64,000 nt of DNA, taken from a bacterium. GTDB taxonomy: Bacteria > Bacteroidota > Bacteroidia > Flavobacteriales_D > Sanyastnellaceae. A program made the translations under genes and the position numbers. Position 1 is the first letter of the stretch; every line of letters starts with the position of its first letter. Below the pieces are notes generated by a model. It was not told the DNA's origin. It saw nothing but the letters and a program-made list of their open reading frames with translations, and ran no database searches. Shown one piece after another: positions 44,671 through 52,414 of the stretch. The DNA is taken from assembly GCA_029979565.1 (NCBI GenBank), contig JAPOHG010000001.1, forward strand, positions 1 to 64,000. Direction: 5' to 3'.

Positions 44671-45174
44671 CTACATCCCGCGTTGATGTGGAACGGAGAG
44701 GAAAAGCTCACGCGTTCCATCGTGTTGTTGGCCGTTGACACGGACTTGAAGTAACACGGCGTCCGCGGGAAGAACACCCGGTGCCTGCTCCGGCCATTCC
44801 ACAAAATTCAAACCGTCTCCATCAAAGTATTCAGTCAATCCCAAGTCCCACGCTTCTTCTTCGTCCTTCAACCGGTACAAGTCGAGGTGGTAGATCGCTC
44901 GGCCTTGGCCTTTGTAGCATTGAACCAGCCCGAAGGTTGGGCTGACAGCGTCCTCTTCAACCTTCCATGCCGCGCACAAAGCCTTGACCAGTGTAGTCTT
45001 TCCGGCTCCCATTTCGCCTTGAAGCGCGACCACACCGGCAGGAATCTCCCCGCCTTCGACGGGCCGAAGAACGTCCGTCAAGGCTGGAATCAACCGTTCT
45101 GCTGCCGCGGGCAAGCCTTCCAAATCGAACGGCCCGGAGGCCCACACGCGTCGCAACGGTTGCATCTGTGACAT
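44671..45174 (-). CDS. tsaE: tRNA threonylcarbamoyladenosine biosynthesis ATPase TsaE
   Basis: TsaE works with TsaB and TsaD to make t6A at position 37 of ANN-decoding tRNAs. The 167-residue product has the P-loop GEMGAGKTTLVKALC (about 54-68), the switch-like SPTFGLVQCYKGQG segment and IYHLDLYRLKDEEE, followed by NFVEWPEQAPGVLP. It is a little longer than E. coli TsaE because of an N-terminal extension of about 25 residues. The gene is 9 bases after porX. Confidence 0.96.
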   Translation of the reverse strand: MSQMQPLRRVWASGPFDLEGLPAAAERLIPALTDVLRPVEGGEIPAGVVALQGEMGAGKTTLVKALCAAWKVEEDAVSPTFGLVQCYKGQGRAIYHLDLYRLKDEEEAWDLGLTEYFDGDGLNFVEWPEQAPGVLPADAVLLQVRVNGQQHDGTRELFLSVPHQRGM

Positions 45175-45183
45175 GGCAAATCG

Positions 45184-46752
45184 CTAGGAAATCGGATCCA
45201 ATTCTACCCAAGGTATGATGACTTCTTCCAAGGAAATTCCTCCGTGCTGGAAGGTATCGCGGAAGTTCTGTGCAAAGTGGTTGTAGTTGTTGGGGTAGAC
45301 CAGAAAATCATCTTCGCGTGCGAAAATGTAGGCACTGCTAACATTGGGGCGCGGCAGCCCGGCTTCCTCCGGCTGGCGAATTTCGAATACCTCCCCGCCA
45401 TCGTAGCCCAAATTCCGTCCCACCTTGTACCGCAGGTTGGTATTCGTACTGCGCTCTCCTTTCACTTTCAGCGGATTGGCGACGCGCACCGTACCGTGGT
45501 CGGTGGTAATGATGACGCGAGCCCCTCGTTCGGCCATCAGGTTTAACAGGTCTTTCAAGGCGCTGTGCTCGAACCACGATAAGGTCAACGAACGGTACGC
45601 CGCTTCATCTTCGGCCAACTCTTTGAGCACCTCCATCTCCGTGCGGGCATGCGAAAGCATATCCACAAAGTTGTATACGACGGCCGTCAATTGATTGCCG
45701 TGCGTTTGGTGGAATTGATCCACCATTTTCTTGCCCGCTGAGAGGTTGGTGATCTTGTGATAAGATGATTTACCCGAGAAATCCATGCGCTTCAGGAGCG
45801 CTTGGAACAACTCGCCTTCAAATTTATTCTTGCTCCCCTCCACGTCCTCGCCAATCCAATACTGGGGGAAGACCCGCGCGATTTCTGCTGGAGAAAGCCC
45901 CGCGAAAAGCGCGTTGCGCGCGTATTGCGTGGCGGTTGGTAGCATCGAGAAGTAGGTCTCGTTGTGCGCCACGCGGAACCGGTTCAATAGCAACGGCTCA
46001 ATCATTTTCCATTGGTCCAAGCGCAAGTTGTCAATCACGACGAGGTAGACGGGACGGTCATCGCCCGCCTCGGACCAAACCCGCGGCAACTTGGCGGGCA
46101 ACAACCGGTGTGAAAGGACCGGGGTGTCTTCGCCAGGACCGGCCATCCACTCAGTGTAGTTGGACTCATAGAACTTGGCGAACTGGCGGTTGGCATCCTT
46201 GAACTGCATGTCCAAAACGTCCGACATACCGGCATCTTCCGACTGTTCCAATTCGAGCTTCCAGTGCACCAGGCGCTGAAAGATGGACGTCCAATCCGAA
46301 GCATCCAACCGATCCATCAGCTGCATCGAGATTTCACGGAATTCACGCTGGTAATCCGACATCGCCTTCTCACTTACCAACCGGCGCTCGTCGAGGTTTT
46401 TCTTAATGGCAAGCAAAATCTGATTGGGGTTGACCGGCTTAATCAGGTAATCGTTGATTTTGGAGCCGATGGCTTCCTCCATGATGTGCTCCTCCTCGCT
46501 CTTGGTGATCATGATGACCGGCAGATGAGGACGTTGGTCCTTGATGCGGGCGAGCGTTTCCAATCCATTCAATCCCGGCATCTGCTCATCCAAAAAGACC
46601 AGGTCAAACACTTCGGCTCCCAGCTTCTCTAATGCCTCCACGCCGCTGTTCACAGCCGTCACATGAAACCCTTTGCCCTCCAAGAACAACAGATGTGGTT
46701 TCAGCAAATCAATTTCGTCGTCTGCCCAAAGGATGCGTGGAGTTCTCTGCAT
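45184..46752 (-). CDS. porX: T9SS response regulator PorX (receiver plus PglZ domain)
   Basis: PorX is the T9SS response regulator, partner of histidine kinase PorY and of sigma factor SigP in P. gingivalis. The 522-residue product opens with a receiver domain: acidic pair D11-D12, phospho-acceptor D55 in LVFLDEQMPGL and K105 in YLIKPVNP. A helical linker follows. The C-terminal PglZ/alkaline-phosphatase-like domain shows metal sites in VVIDNLRLDQW (D241), MLPTATQYARN (Thr272 region) and IITTDHGTVRV. The start at 46752 is supported by a TATTTTTG box upstream; 46827 would add 25 residues. It is the first gene of porX-tsaE-ald, divergent from the HD gene. Confidence 0.92.
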   Translation of the reverse strand: MQRTPRILWADDEIDLLKPHLLFLEGKGFHVTAVNSGVEALEKLGAEVFDLVFLDEQMPGLNGLETLARIKDQRPHLPVIMITKSEEEHIMEEAIGSKINDYLIKPVNPNQILLAIKKNLDERRLVSEKAMSDYQREFREISMQLMDRLDASDWTSIFQRLVHWKLELEQSEDAGMSDVLDMQFKDANRQFAKFYESNYTEWMAGPGEDTPVLSHRLLPAKLPRVWSEAGDDRPVYLVVIDNLRLDQWKMIEPLLLNRFRVAHNETYFSMLPTATQYARNALFAGLSPAEIARVFPQYWIGEDVEGSKNKFEGELFQALLKRMDFSGKSSYHKITNLSAGKKMVDQFHQTHGNQLTAVVYNFVDMLSHARTEMEVLKELAEDEAAYRSLTLSWFEHSALKDLLNLMAERGARVIITTDHGTVRVANPLKVKGERSTNTNLRYKVGRNLGYDGGEVFEIRQPEEAGLPRPNVSSAYIFAREDDFLVYPNNYNHFAQNFRDTFQHGGISLEEVIIPWVELDPIS

Positions 46753-46769
46753 GAATGAAATCGTCTCTT

Positions 46770-46777
46770 CAAAAATA
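46770..46777 (-). promoter_or_regulatory. Minus-7 promoter box of porX
   Basis: The minus strand reads TATTTTTG, a perfect TAnnTTTG, ending 17 bases before the porX ATG at 46752. A transcript would have a leader of about 11 bases. Confidence 0.5.
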
Positions 46778-46853
46778 CGCGCTACCGCTTTTGACAGGTT
46801 AACTTGCGCGGGGAATAAACGCACCAACGCGGCAATTCATATGCCGGTAGTTC

Positions 46854-48086
46854 ATGTCGAATCACAACAAACATAAAATCCTGAACGATCCGGTTTACGG
46901 GTTCATCACCATTCAGCACGCGCTGAGTTTTGACCTTATGGACCACCCGTACGTTCAGCGTTTGCGACGGATCAGCCAACTCGGGCTCTCCCACCTCGTC
47001 TACCCCGGGGCTGTCCACAACCGATTTCACCATGCCATTGGCGCACTGCACCTGATGCAAGAGGCCATTGCGGTCCTGCGGGCCAAGGGAGCCGAAATCA
47101 GCGATTCCGAAGCCGAGGGGGCATGTGCAGCCATCCTGCTCCACGACATTGGGCACGGCCCGTTCAGCCATGCCCTCGAACACAGCATTGTCAAAGGAGT
47201 GCACCACGAGGACATAAGCACCCTGATCATGGCCCGCTTGAACGAAGAATTCAACGGTGCGCTGGATACAGCCATTGCGATCTTCAATGACCACCATCCG
47301 AAGAAATTCCTGCACCAACTGGTCTCTTCCCAATTGGACATGGACCGCATGGATTACCTCGCGCGGGACAGTTTTTACAGCGGGGTCGCGGAAGGGAAAA
47401 TTGGCAGCGAACGCATCATCAAAATGTTGGCTGTGGTGGACAATGAATTGGTGGTGGAGGAAAAGGGCATCTACTCCATCGAAAAATTCCTGATGGCCCG
47501 GCGATTGATGTACTGGCAAGTCTATCTGCACCGCACAGTGCTCTGCGCCGAGTTCATGCTTATGATTGCCCTCAAACGGGCCAAAGATCTGGCACAACAA
47601 GGGGCGGAAATACATGCCTCCCCTGCCCTGCGCACGTTCATTTATGAATCATTGGACCGCACCCGGTTTTTTGCAGATGAAGGCATCCTGGACCAATTCT
47701 GCCTGCTCGATGACAGCGACATCCTTGCCGCATTGAAAGTGTGGCAGTTTCACGAAGACTTTGTACTCAGTGAGGTGAGTCGCCGCATCATCCACCGCGA
47801 TCTCTTTCGCATTGATCTCCGTCCTCAGGCTTTTGATGAGGAGGAGGTACAATCGCTTATCGACCGCACCGCTCGGCATTACGGCATCACCGACACGGAA
47901 GCGAATTACCTGGTCATCAACGACCGCATCGACAACAAACTGTATGAATCAGGTGGGATCACCATCCGATTCAAAAACGGAACCAAGGCTGACTTCGCAG
48001 ACGCCTCGGATCAATTGAGCCGAGAGATTCTGATGCGCACCGTAGCGAAATCGTTTGTCTGTTATCCGAAAGAACTGGGCACCTGA
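46854..48086 (+). CDS. HD-domain phosphohydrolase, dNTPase-like
   Basis: 410 residues of the HD superfamily. The metal site is visible: HNRFHHAIGALHLM (first His), AAILLHDIGHGPFSHALEH (His-Asp pair and more) and the later LDMDRMDYLARDSFYSGV (Asp). This arrangement is that of dGTPase/SAMHD1-like triphosphohydrolases, and the opening KILNDPVYGFITI is typical of the Bacteroidota subgroup. Substrate unknown: it may be a dNTP or another nucleotide. It is transcribed divergently from porX with 101 bases between. A small hairpin (CGGCA / TGCCG at 46830-46846) sits just before the start. Confidence 0.88.
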   Translation: MSNHNKHKILNDPVYGFITIQHALSFDLMDHPYVQRLRRISQLGLSHLVYPGAVHNRFHHAIGALHLMQEAIAVLRAKGAEISDSEAEGACAAILLHDIGHGPFSHALEHSIVKGVHHEDISTLIMARLNEEFNGALDTAIAIFNDHHPKKFLHQLVSSQLDMDRMDYLARDSFYSGVAEGKIGSERIIKMLAVVDNELVVEEKGIYSIEKFLMARRLMYWQVYLHRTVLCAEFMLMIALKRAKDLAQQGAEIHASPALRTFIYESLDRTRFFADEGILDQFCLLDDSDILAALKVWQFHEDFVLSEVSRRIIHRDLFRIDLRPQAFDEEEVQSLIDRTARHYGITDTEANYLVINDRIDNKLYESGGITIRFKNGTKADFADASDQLSREILMRTVAKSFVCYPKELGT

Positions 48087-48089
48087 CGT

Positions 48090-49637
48090 CTATTCCAACT
48101 CAACGCCCTCAGCGTCATAGAGGTGGAATTCCAAGATTTCCATGGACGAGTTGGACTCGACGTGAATTTTGATGCCATGAGAACGCTGCCATTGGCGGAG
48201 GATGCTGTTGAACCAACCCTGCTTGATGTAGGCCTCAATGATGGGGTGCATCATTACGGTCAACCGCTTGTGTGCCTCTTTCTCAATGGCCTGGTGAATG
48301 GCAGATTCGATGGTATCCGTGATGAGAATGGATGCTTGCACGGCTCCGGTTCCCTGGCACGTTGGACAGGCTTCTGAAGTCTTCACATCCGCCACAGGCC
48401 GGACGCGCTGCCTCGTCATCTCGACGACACCGAAGCGGCTAGGTGCTAGGATGTTGTGCTTGGCCTTGTCGCCCTTCATCGCCTCCTTCATCGCCGTCGT
48501 GAGTTCCTTGTTGTGCTCGCGCTTGGCCATGTCGATGAAATCGACGCAGATGATGCCACCCATGTCCCGCAATCGCAAGATGCGGGCAATTTCTTTGCAG
48601 CACTCCAAGTTGGTTTGCAGGGCGTTTTCTTCCTGGTCTTTGGCACCCGCCTTTCTTCCACCGCTGTTGACGTCGATGACGTGCATCGCCTCGGTTTGTT
48701 CAACGATTAGATATGCTCCACTGCGCAGGTTGACTTGTTTGCCAAACGTCGCCTTGATCTGGCGGTGAATGGACAATGTATTGAACAGATCCTTGTCTCG
48801 GGTGACCTTGACCATGTCCGTCTTTTTGGAGCCGATGCTTTGCAAATAGGTTTTGACTTCATCGCCCAACTTGGCGTCGTTGACCCGAATGCCTGTGCAA
48901 TCCGGCGTCAGCACATCCCGCAAAACGGCATTGGTCTTGTTCAACTCGCCCAAAACCCGCTTTCCGGGCTTCGCATTGCGGAGCTTCTTGTGCATGATGC
49001 CCCACCGCGTTACCAAGTCTTCCAAGTCCGCGTGCAAATCCGCCGCGCCTTTGTTTTCAGCCACTGTGCGAATGATGATGCCAAAACCCGGAGGGCGGAT
49101 GCTTTGCATAAGGCGCTTCAAGCGTTTCCGCTCTTCTTCGCTTTTGATTCTGCCGGACAAGGATACTTTATCGCTGAACGGCACCAGAACGATGTACCGT
49201 CCGGGCAGGGTCACTTCAGCCGTCAAACGCGGACCCTTGGAGCTGATTGGCTCTTTGGCAACTTGTACAAGCACCACTTGAGAAGCCGAGACCTCGTCCT
49301 TGATTTTCCCTTTCTTATCGATTTCGGTCTCCTTCTTGAAGTTGCCCAAATCCGGGATCGGCTGCTTGCCCTGCATGACCCGCTTCATGTACTTCTGCTG
49401 CGTTCGGTAATGCGGACCCAAATCGAGGTAATGCAAAAAGGCATCGCGCTCGTGTCCTACGTCGACAAAGGCAGCGTTGAGACTGGGCAATACCTTCCTG
49501 ACTCGGCCCAAGAATATATCTCCGACCGCGTATGCTTTGTCTCCCTGATCGCGGTGCAACTCAACGAGCTGACCGTCCTCTAACAAAGCTATTTCCACCT
49601 TTCCTGAGGTGGAATTGATGACCAATTCTTTGCTCAC
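48090..49637 (-). CDS. rng: Ribonuclease G/E family endoribonuclease
   Basis: RNase G/E cleaves single-stranded A/U-rich RNA and processes rRNA. The 515 residues include an N-terminal S1 domain (about 40-125), the 5'-sensor region, and the DNase I-like catalytic domain with MHVIDVNSGG and GGIICVDFIDMAKREHNKEL (magnesium-binding aspartates). The zinc-link CPTCQGTG is also present. There is no long disordered C-terminal scaffold, so it is RNase G-sized. It is downstream of the HU, TPR and tiny basic-protein genes on the same strand and converges with the HD gene with a 3-base gap. Confidence 0.95.
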   Translation of the reverse strand: MSKELVINSTSGKVEIALLEDGQLVELHRDQGDKAYAVGDIFLGRVRKVLPSLNAAFVDVGHERDAFLHYLDLGPHYRTQQKYMKRVMQGKQPIPDLGNFKKETEIDKKGKIKDEVSASQVVLVQVAKEPISSKGPRLTAEVTLPGRYIVLVPFSDKVSLSGRIKSEEERKRLKRLMQSIRPPGFGIIIRTVAENKGAADLHADLEDLVTRWGIMHKKLRNAKPGKRVLGELNKTNAVLRDVLTPDCTGIRVNDAKLGDEVKTYLQSIGSKKTDMVKVTRDKDLFNTLSIHRQIKATFGKQVNLRSGAYLIVEQTEAMHVIDVNSGGRKAGAKDQEENALQTNLECCKEIARILRLRDMGGIICVDFIDMAKREHNKELTTAMKEAMKGDKAKHNILAPSRFGVVEMTRQRVRPVADVKTSEACPTCQGTGAVQASILITDTIESAIHQAIEKEAHKRLTVMMHPIIEAYIKQGWFNSILRQWQRSHGIKIHVESNSSMEILEFHLYDAEGVELE

Positions 49638-49697
49638 GCAGGAATCGGATTAGCGCATAGAAGCAAGCATTCACCGAGGAAATTCCCCAGCGAACCC

Positions 49698-49787
49698 TTA
49701 CTTCTTCTTGTGACGATTTTTGCGCAATCGCTTCTTCCGCTTGTGGGTCGCCATCTTATGTCGCTTGCGTTTTTTACCGCTGGGCAT
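49698..49787 (-). CDS. 29-residue basic protein of the AURKAIP1/COX24 (mS38/bS22) type
   Basis: A complete 30-codon frame on the minus strand, start ATG at 49787 and stop TAA at 49698. It encodes MPSGKKRKRHKMATHKRKKR followed by LRKNRHKKK: 17 Lys/Arg among 29 residues, with histidines between. This matches, from memory, the tiny proteins annotated as AURKAIP1/COX24 domain in Bacteroidota, related to mitochondrial ribosomal protein mS38 and actinobacterial bS22, which sit at the decoding region of the small subunit. It is between rng and the TPR gene, 12 bases after the TPR stop. The extreme composition and good match support a real gene. Confidence 0.8.
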   Translation of the reverse strand: MPSGKKRKRHKMATHKRKKRLRKNRHKKK

Positions 49788-49799
49788 GATAAAGGGGTT

Positions 49800-50408
49800 T
49801 TATTCGTTTGTTCCGGCAAGTGTGCCGAATTCTAGTCGTGTAATGAAATCCTGAACGCGATTGGCCACAACCGTGTCCGGTGCGTAAGGTAGGTATTCGT
49901 TGTACCGGATGAGCGCAGCTTCCGTCTTGCCCATGGCTTCGTAACAACGCGCCGTAAAGAACAGCCCATTGGCATAGGTTGAATCCTCGCCCATGACGGT
50001 TTCAAAACCGACAACGGCACGATCGTAAGCGCCTTCCTCCATATCAAGCATCGCCAATTGCCATGTGGCTTCGAGATGCCCTGGCTCCAAGGTGAGTGCC
50101 TCGGAAAAGCGTTCGCGCGCTTTGTCCATTTGGCCACTTTGGATGCCAAAAATGCCGAGCCAAACTACGGCATCTACATTCGGTGGTTCTGCTTCTGCAA
50201 GGGCTCGAAGAGCGAGGATTCCCTCCATGGGATTTGCTCCCGAAACTTTTTGCACTGCAGCTTCTACGGGGTCCTCCGACGCAAGGGCTTCCGTGGGCAG
50301 CGCTGAAAGCTGCTCCGCATCAGCGGATTTGCGCGGCAACCAGAGCACCGTGGCCACCAAGGCCACACCCACTGCAATGGTCACACCGATACCCGTTTGT
50401 CGATTCAT
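49800..50408 (-). CDS. Membrane-anchored tetratricopeptide-repeat protein
   Basis: 202 residues with an N-terminal membrane helix (GIGVTIAVGVALVATVLWLP) and three to four TPR-like helix pairs after about residue 55: ALRALAEAEPPNVDAVVWLG, MDKARERFSEALTLEPGHLE, YDRAVVGFETVMGEDSTYAN and TEAALIRYNEYLPYAPDT. TPR arrays bind other proteins; the partner is unknown. It lies 4 bases after the HU gene and before the 29-residue basic protein gene and rng. The role is likely periplasmic because of the anchor. Confidence 0.8.
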   Translation of the reverse strand: MNRQTGIGVTIAVGVALVATVLWLPRKSADAEQLSALPTEALASEDPVEAAVQKVSGANPMEGILALRALAEAEPPNVDAVVWLGIFGIQSGQMDKARERFSEALTLEPGHLEATWQLAMLDMEEGAYDRAVVGFETVMGEDSTYANGLFFTARCYEAMGKTEAALIRYNEYLPYAPDTVVANRVQDFITRLEFGTLAGTNE

Positions 50409-50412
50409 GGAA

Positions 50413-50703
50413 TTAGTCGACTTTGACTTGCGTCTTTACATTCTCCACGAAGTCCTTCGCAGGCTTGAAGGAAGGAATGTTGTGAGCAGGAATCTGAATC
50501 GACTTCTTCGCCAAAATGTTCCGACCGGTTTTGGCCGCTCGTGTCTTGATGACGAAGCTTCCAAAGCCACGCAAGTAGACATTTTCTCCGCCTTCTAAAC
50601 TGTCTCGAACAGAGCGCATAAACGCCTCGACCGTTGATTGAACGTCATGTTTTTCCATACCGGTCTCCTCTGCAATCCGGTTTACGATATCCGCTTTGGT
50701 CAT
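50413..50703 (-). CDS. HU/IHF-family DNA-binding protein
   Basis: A 96-residue nucleoid protein that bends and compacts DNA. The start MTKADIVNRIAEETGMEKHD and the helical N-terminal half are typical. The beta-arm region holds LRGFGSFVIKTRAAKTGRNI with IPAHNIPSFKPAKDFVENV, where the Pro at the arm tip can intercalate. The start is the ATG at 50703; the open frame continues upstream but through the promoter. A TATTTTTG box lies 57 bases upstream on the minus strand. It is divergent from mutY and first in the HU-TPR-small-protein-rng order. Confidence 0.93.
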   Translation of the reverse strand: MTKADIVNRIAEETGMEKHDVQSTVEAFMRSVRDSLEGGENVYLRGFGSFVIKTRAAKTGRNILAKKSIQIPAHNIPSFKPAKDFVENVKTQVKVD

Positions 50704-50760
50704 CTTACTTCCTAGGTTTGTCTTGCTATTACTACTGTGGTTATCCCTGAAAAAGGGGTG

Positions 50761-50768
50761 CAAAAATA
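50761..50768 (-). promoter_or_regulatory. Minus-7 promoter box of the HU gene
   Basis: Minus-strand TATTTTTG, a perfect TAnnTTTG, identical to the porX and queA boxes. It gives a leader of about 50 bases. It sits within the 94-base divergent gap with mutY. Confidence 0.5.
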
Positions 50769-50797
50769 GGGCTATTCCGCTGAAAACGAAAAAGGTG

Positions 50798-51907
50798 ATG
50801 CAAGAGAAATTGGACAGCATGGACAAAGTCAACTGGGTGGCCGGCCGTCACGCACTCATGGACTGGTACCGTGCAAACCACCGATTGCTGCCTTGGCGAG
50901 AAGCACCAAACCCCTATGCCGTGTGGCTCTGCGAAATCATCATGCAGCAAACCCGCATTGATCAGGGGTTGAAGTACTGGCATGCCTTCGTCAACACGTG
51001 GCCTGACATTCAGGCGCTCGCCCAGGCCCCCTTGGATGATGTATTGAAAGCTTGGCAAGGACTGGGCTATTACAGCCGGGCACGTAACCTGCACAAAGCC
51101 GCTCGGACCATCGCATTTGAGCGAAAAGGCAAATTCCCGCAAACAGCCGCCGAATGGAAAGCCATCCCGGGTGTGGGGCCGTACACAGCTGCGGCGATTG
51201 CCTCCATCTGTTTCAACGAACCAGTCGCTGCGGTCGATGGCAACGTGCTCCGTGTCATCAGCCGGTATATGGACATCCAAGCTCCCATCGACCGGCCCAT
51301 CGGTCGGAAACAAGTGGACGCATTCGCCGCGCATTGGGTCCATCCCAACGAAGCAGGAACGCACAACCAGGCCATCATGGAATTGGGGGCGCTGGTGTGC
51401 AAACCCACAACTCCCTCCTGCTTAGAGTGCCCCCTCGAATCCACCTGCCTGAGTGCTCAGCCCGCATCAGGAGGCACCCCTGCCCCTCCAATCAAGCAGG
51501 GCAAAACAAAAATCAAGACGGTCAACTTGGTTTTCAATGTGGTCACCAACGGTTCGCATGTTTGGATGCGTGAACGCCCCACCAAAGGGATATGGGGCGG
51601 GCTCTGGGAATTCCCTTCGCAAGAGTTTCCGCTTGAATCAGCATTGCCCAAAGGACTTCCAGCCCAAATCAACATCGTTCCGGAAGCCGTTCAAAGCCAG
51701 GCGCTTTGGAGCGAACCCGTGGAGCACGTCCTCTCCCACCGTCGACTGCGCTGCCATTTTGTAATCTGGCATGTCCATGGGGAACCGATCCTTAGCGAAG
51801 GCAGCTGGCTGCGGTGGGAAGAGGCGGAATTGAAAGCGCGTCCGAGGGCAATTGACCGGTGTTGGGAGGGTCTTGAAAAATCCTGCTTGACATTGGGCCA
51901 TCGCTAG
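50798..51907 (+). CDS. mutY: A/G-specific adenine glycosylase MutY
   Basis: MutY removes adenine mispaired with 8-oxoguanine. The 369-residue product contains the helix-hairpin-helix IPGVGPYTAAAIASICFN and the catalytic Asp in VAAVDGNVLRVISR. The Glu in LCEIIMQQTRI is also present. The [4Fe-4S] cluster ligands follow the C-x6-C-x2-C-x5-C pattern CKPTTPSCLECPLESTC. A C-terminal MutT-like domain for 8-oxoG recognition follows (about 230-365, RPTKGIWGGLWEFPS). I chose the ATG at 50798, preceded by AAAGGTG; 50819 (MDKVNW) is a close alternative. ssb follows after 24 bases. Confidence 0.95.
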   Translation: MQEKLDSMDKVNWVAGRHALMDWYRANHRLLPWREAPNPYAVWLCEIIMQQTRIDQGLKYWHAFVNTWPDIQALAQAPLDDVLKAWQGLGYYSRARNLHKAARTIAFERKGKFPQTAAEWKAIPGVGPYTAAAIASICFNEPVAAVDGNVLRVISRYMDIQAPIDRPIGRKQVDAFAAHWVHPNEAGTHNQAIMELGALVCKPTTPSCLECPLESTCLSAQPASGGTPAPPIKQGKTKIKTVNLVFNVVTNGSHVWMRERPTKGIWGGLWEFPSQEFPLESALPKGLPAQINIVPEAVQSQALWSEPVEHVLSHRRLRCHFVIWHVHGEPILSEGSWLRWEEAELKARPRAIDRCWEGLEKSCLTLGHR

Positions 51908-51931
51908 GACAGCGTGCGCTATTTTTGAAGA

Positions 51932-52399
51932 ATGGCAGGAATCAACAAAGCAATCCTTGTGGGCAACCTAGGGAAGGATCCCGAGATGCGCTACACCCCG
52001 AATGGTGTGGCTGTTTGCTCATTCCCGATGGCGACCTCGGAGACGTATAAAGACCGAAACACCGGAGAACGCATTACCCAAACCGAATGGCACAACATCG
52101 TCATTTGGCGCGGGATGGCCGAGACCGCTGAAAAATACCTGCGCAAAGGCTCGCAGGTGTATATAGAAGGCAAGATAAAAACCCGCTCCTGGGAAGACCA
52201 GTCAGGCCAGAAGCGCTACACGACGGAAATCGTAGCGGATGTGATGCAATTGCTCGACCGCCCCAATTCATCCGGCGGAGCTCCGCAGCAAACCCAAGCT
52301 GCGGCCCAGCCTGCGGAACAAACCCAGCCGGCAGCACAAGCACAGCCCGCTGCTCCGGCAGAACGCGGTCCACACAGTGCGGACGACCTGCCCTTCTAA
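51932..52399 (+). CDS. ssb: Single-stranded DNA-binding protein
   Basis: SSB coats single-stranded DNA and recruits repair proteins. The 155-residue product has the N-terminal OB fold ([55 protein letters not shown]) and a Gln/Ala/Pro-rich disordered tail (about 113-145). It ends in DDLPF, the protein-binding tip. It is the second gene after mutY in the conserved mutY-ssb-gldE-gldD order. Confidence 0.96.
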   Translation: MAGINKAILVGNLGKDPEMRYTPNGVAVCSFPMATSETYKDRNTGERITQTEWHNIVIWRGMAETAEKYLRKGSQVYIEGKIKTRSWEDQSGQKRYTTEIVADVMQLLDRPNSSGGAPQQTQAAAQPAEQTQPAAQAQPAAPAERGPHSADDLPF

Positions 52400-52414
52400 T
52401 CGGAAAACGACTTC

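Noticed and set aside
51920-51927. TATTTTTG upstream of ssb as a promoter
   Set aside because: The box ends only 4 bases before the ATG, so transcription would begin inside the start codon; ssb is more likely read from the mutY transcript. The same objection applies to similar boxes at clpP (38889-38896) and tyrS (18739-18746).
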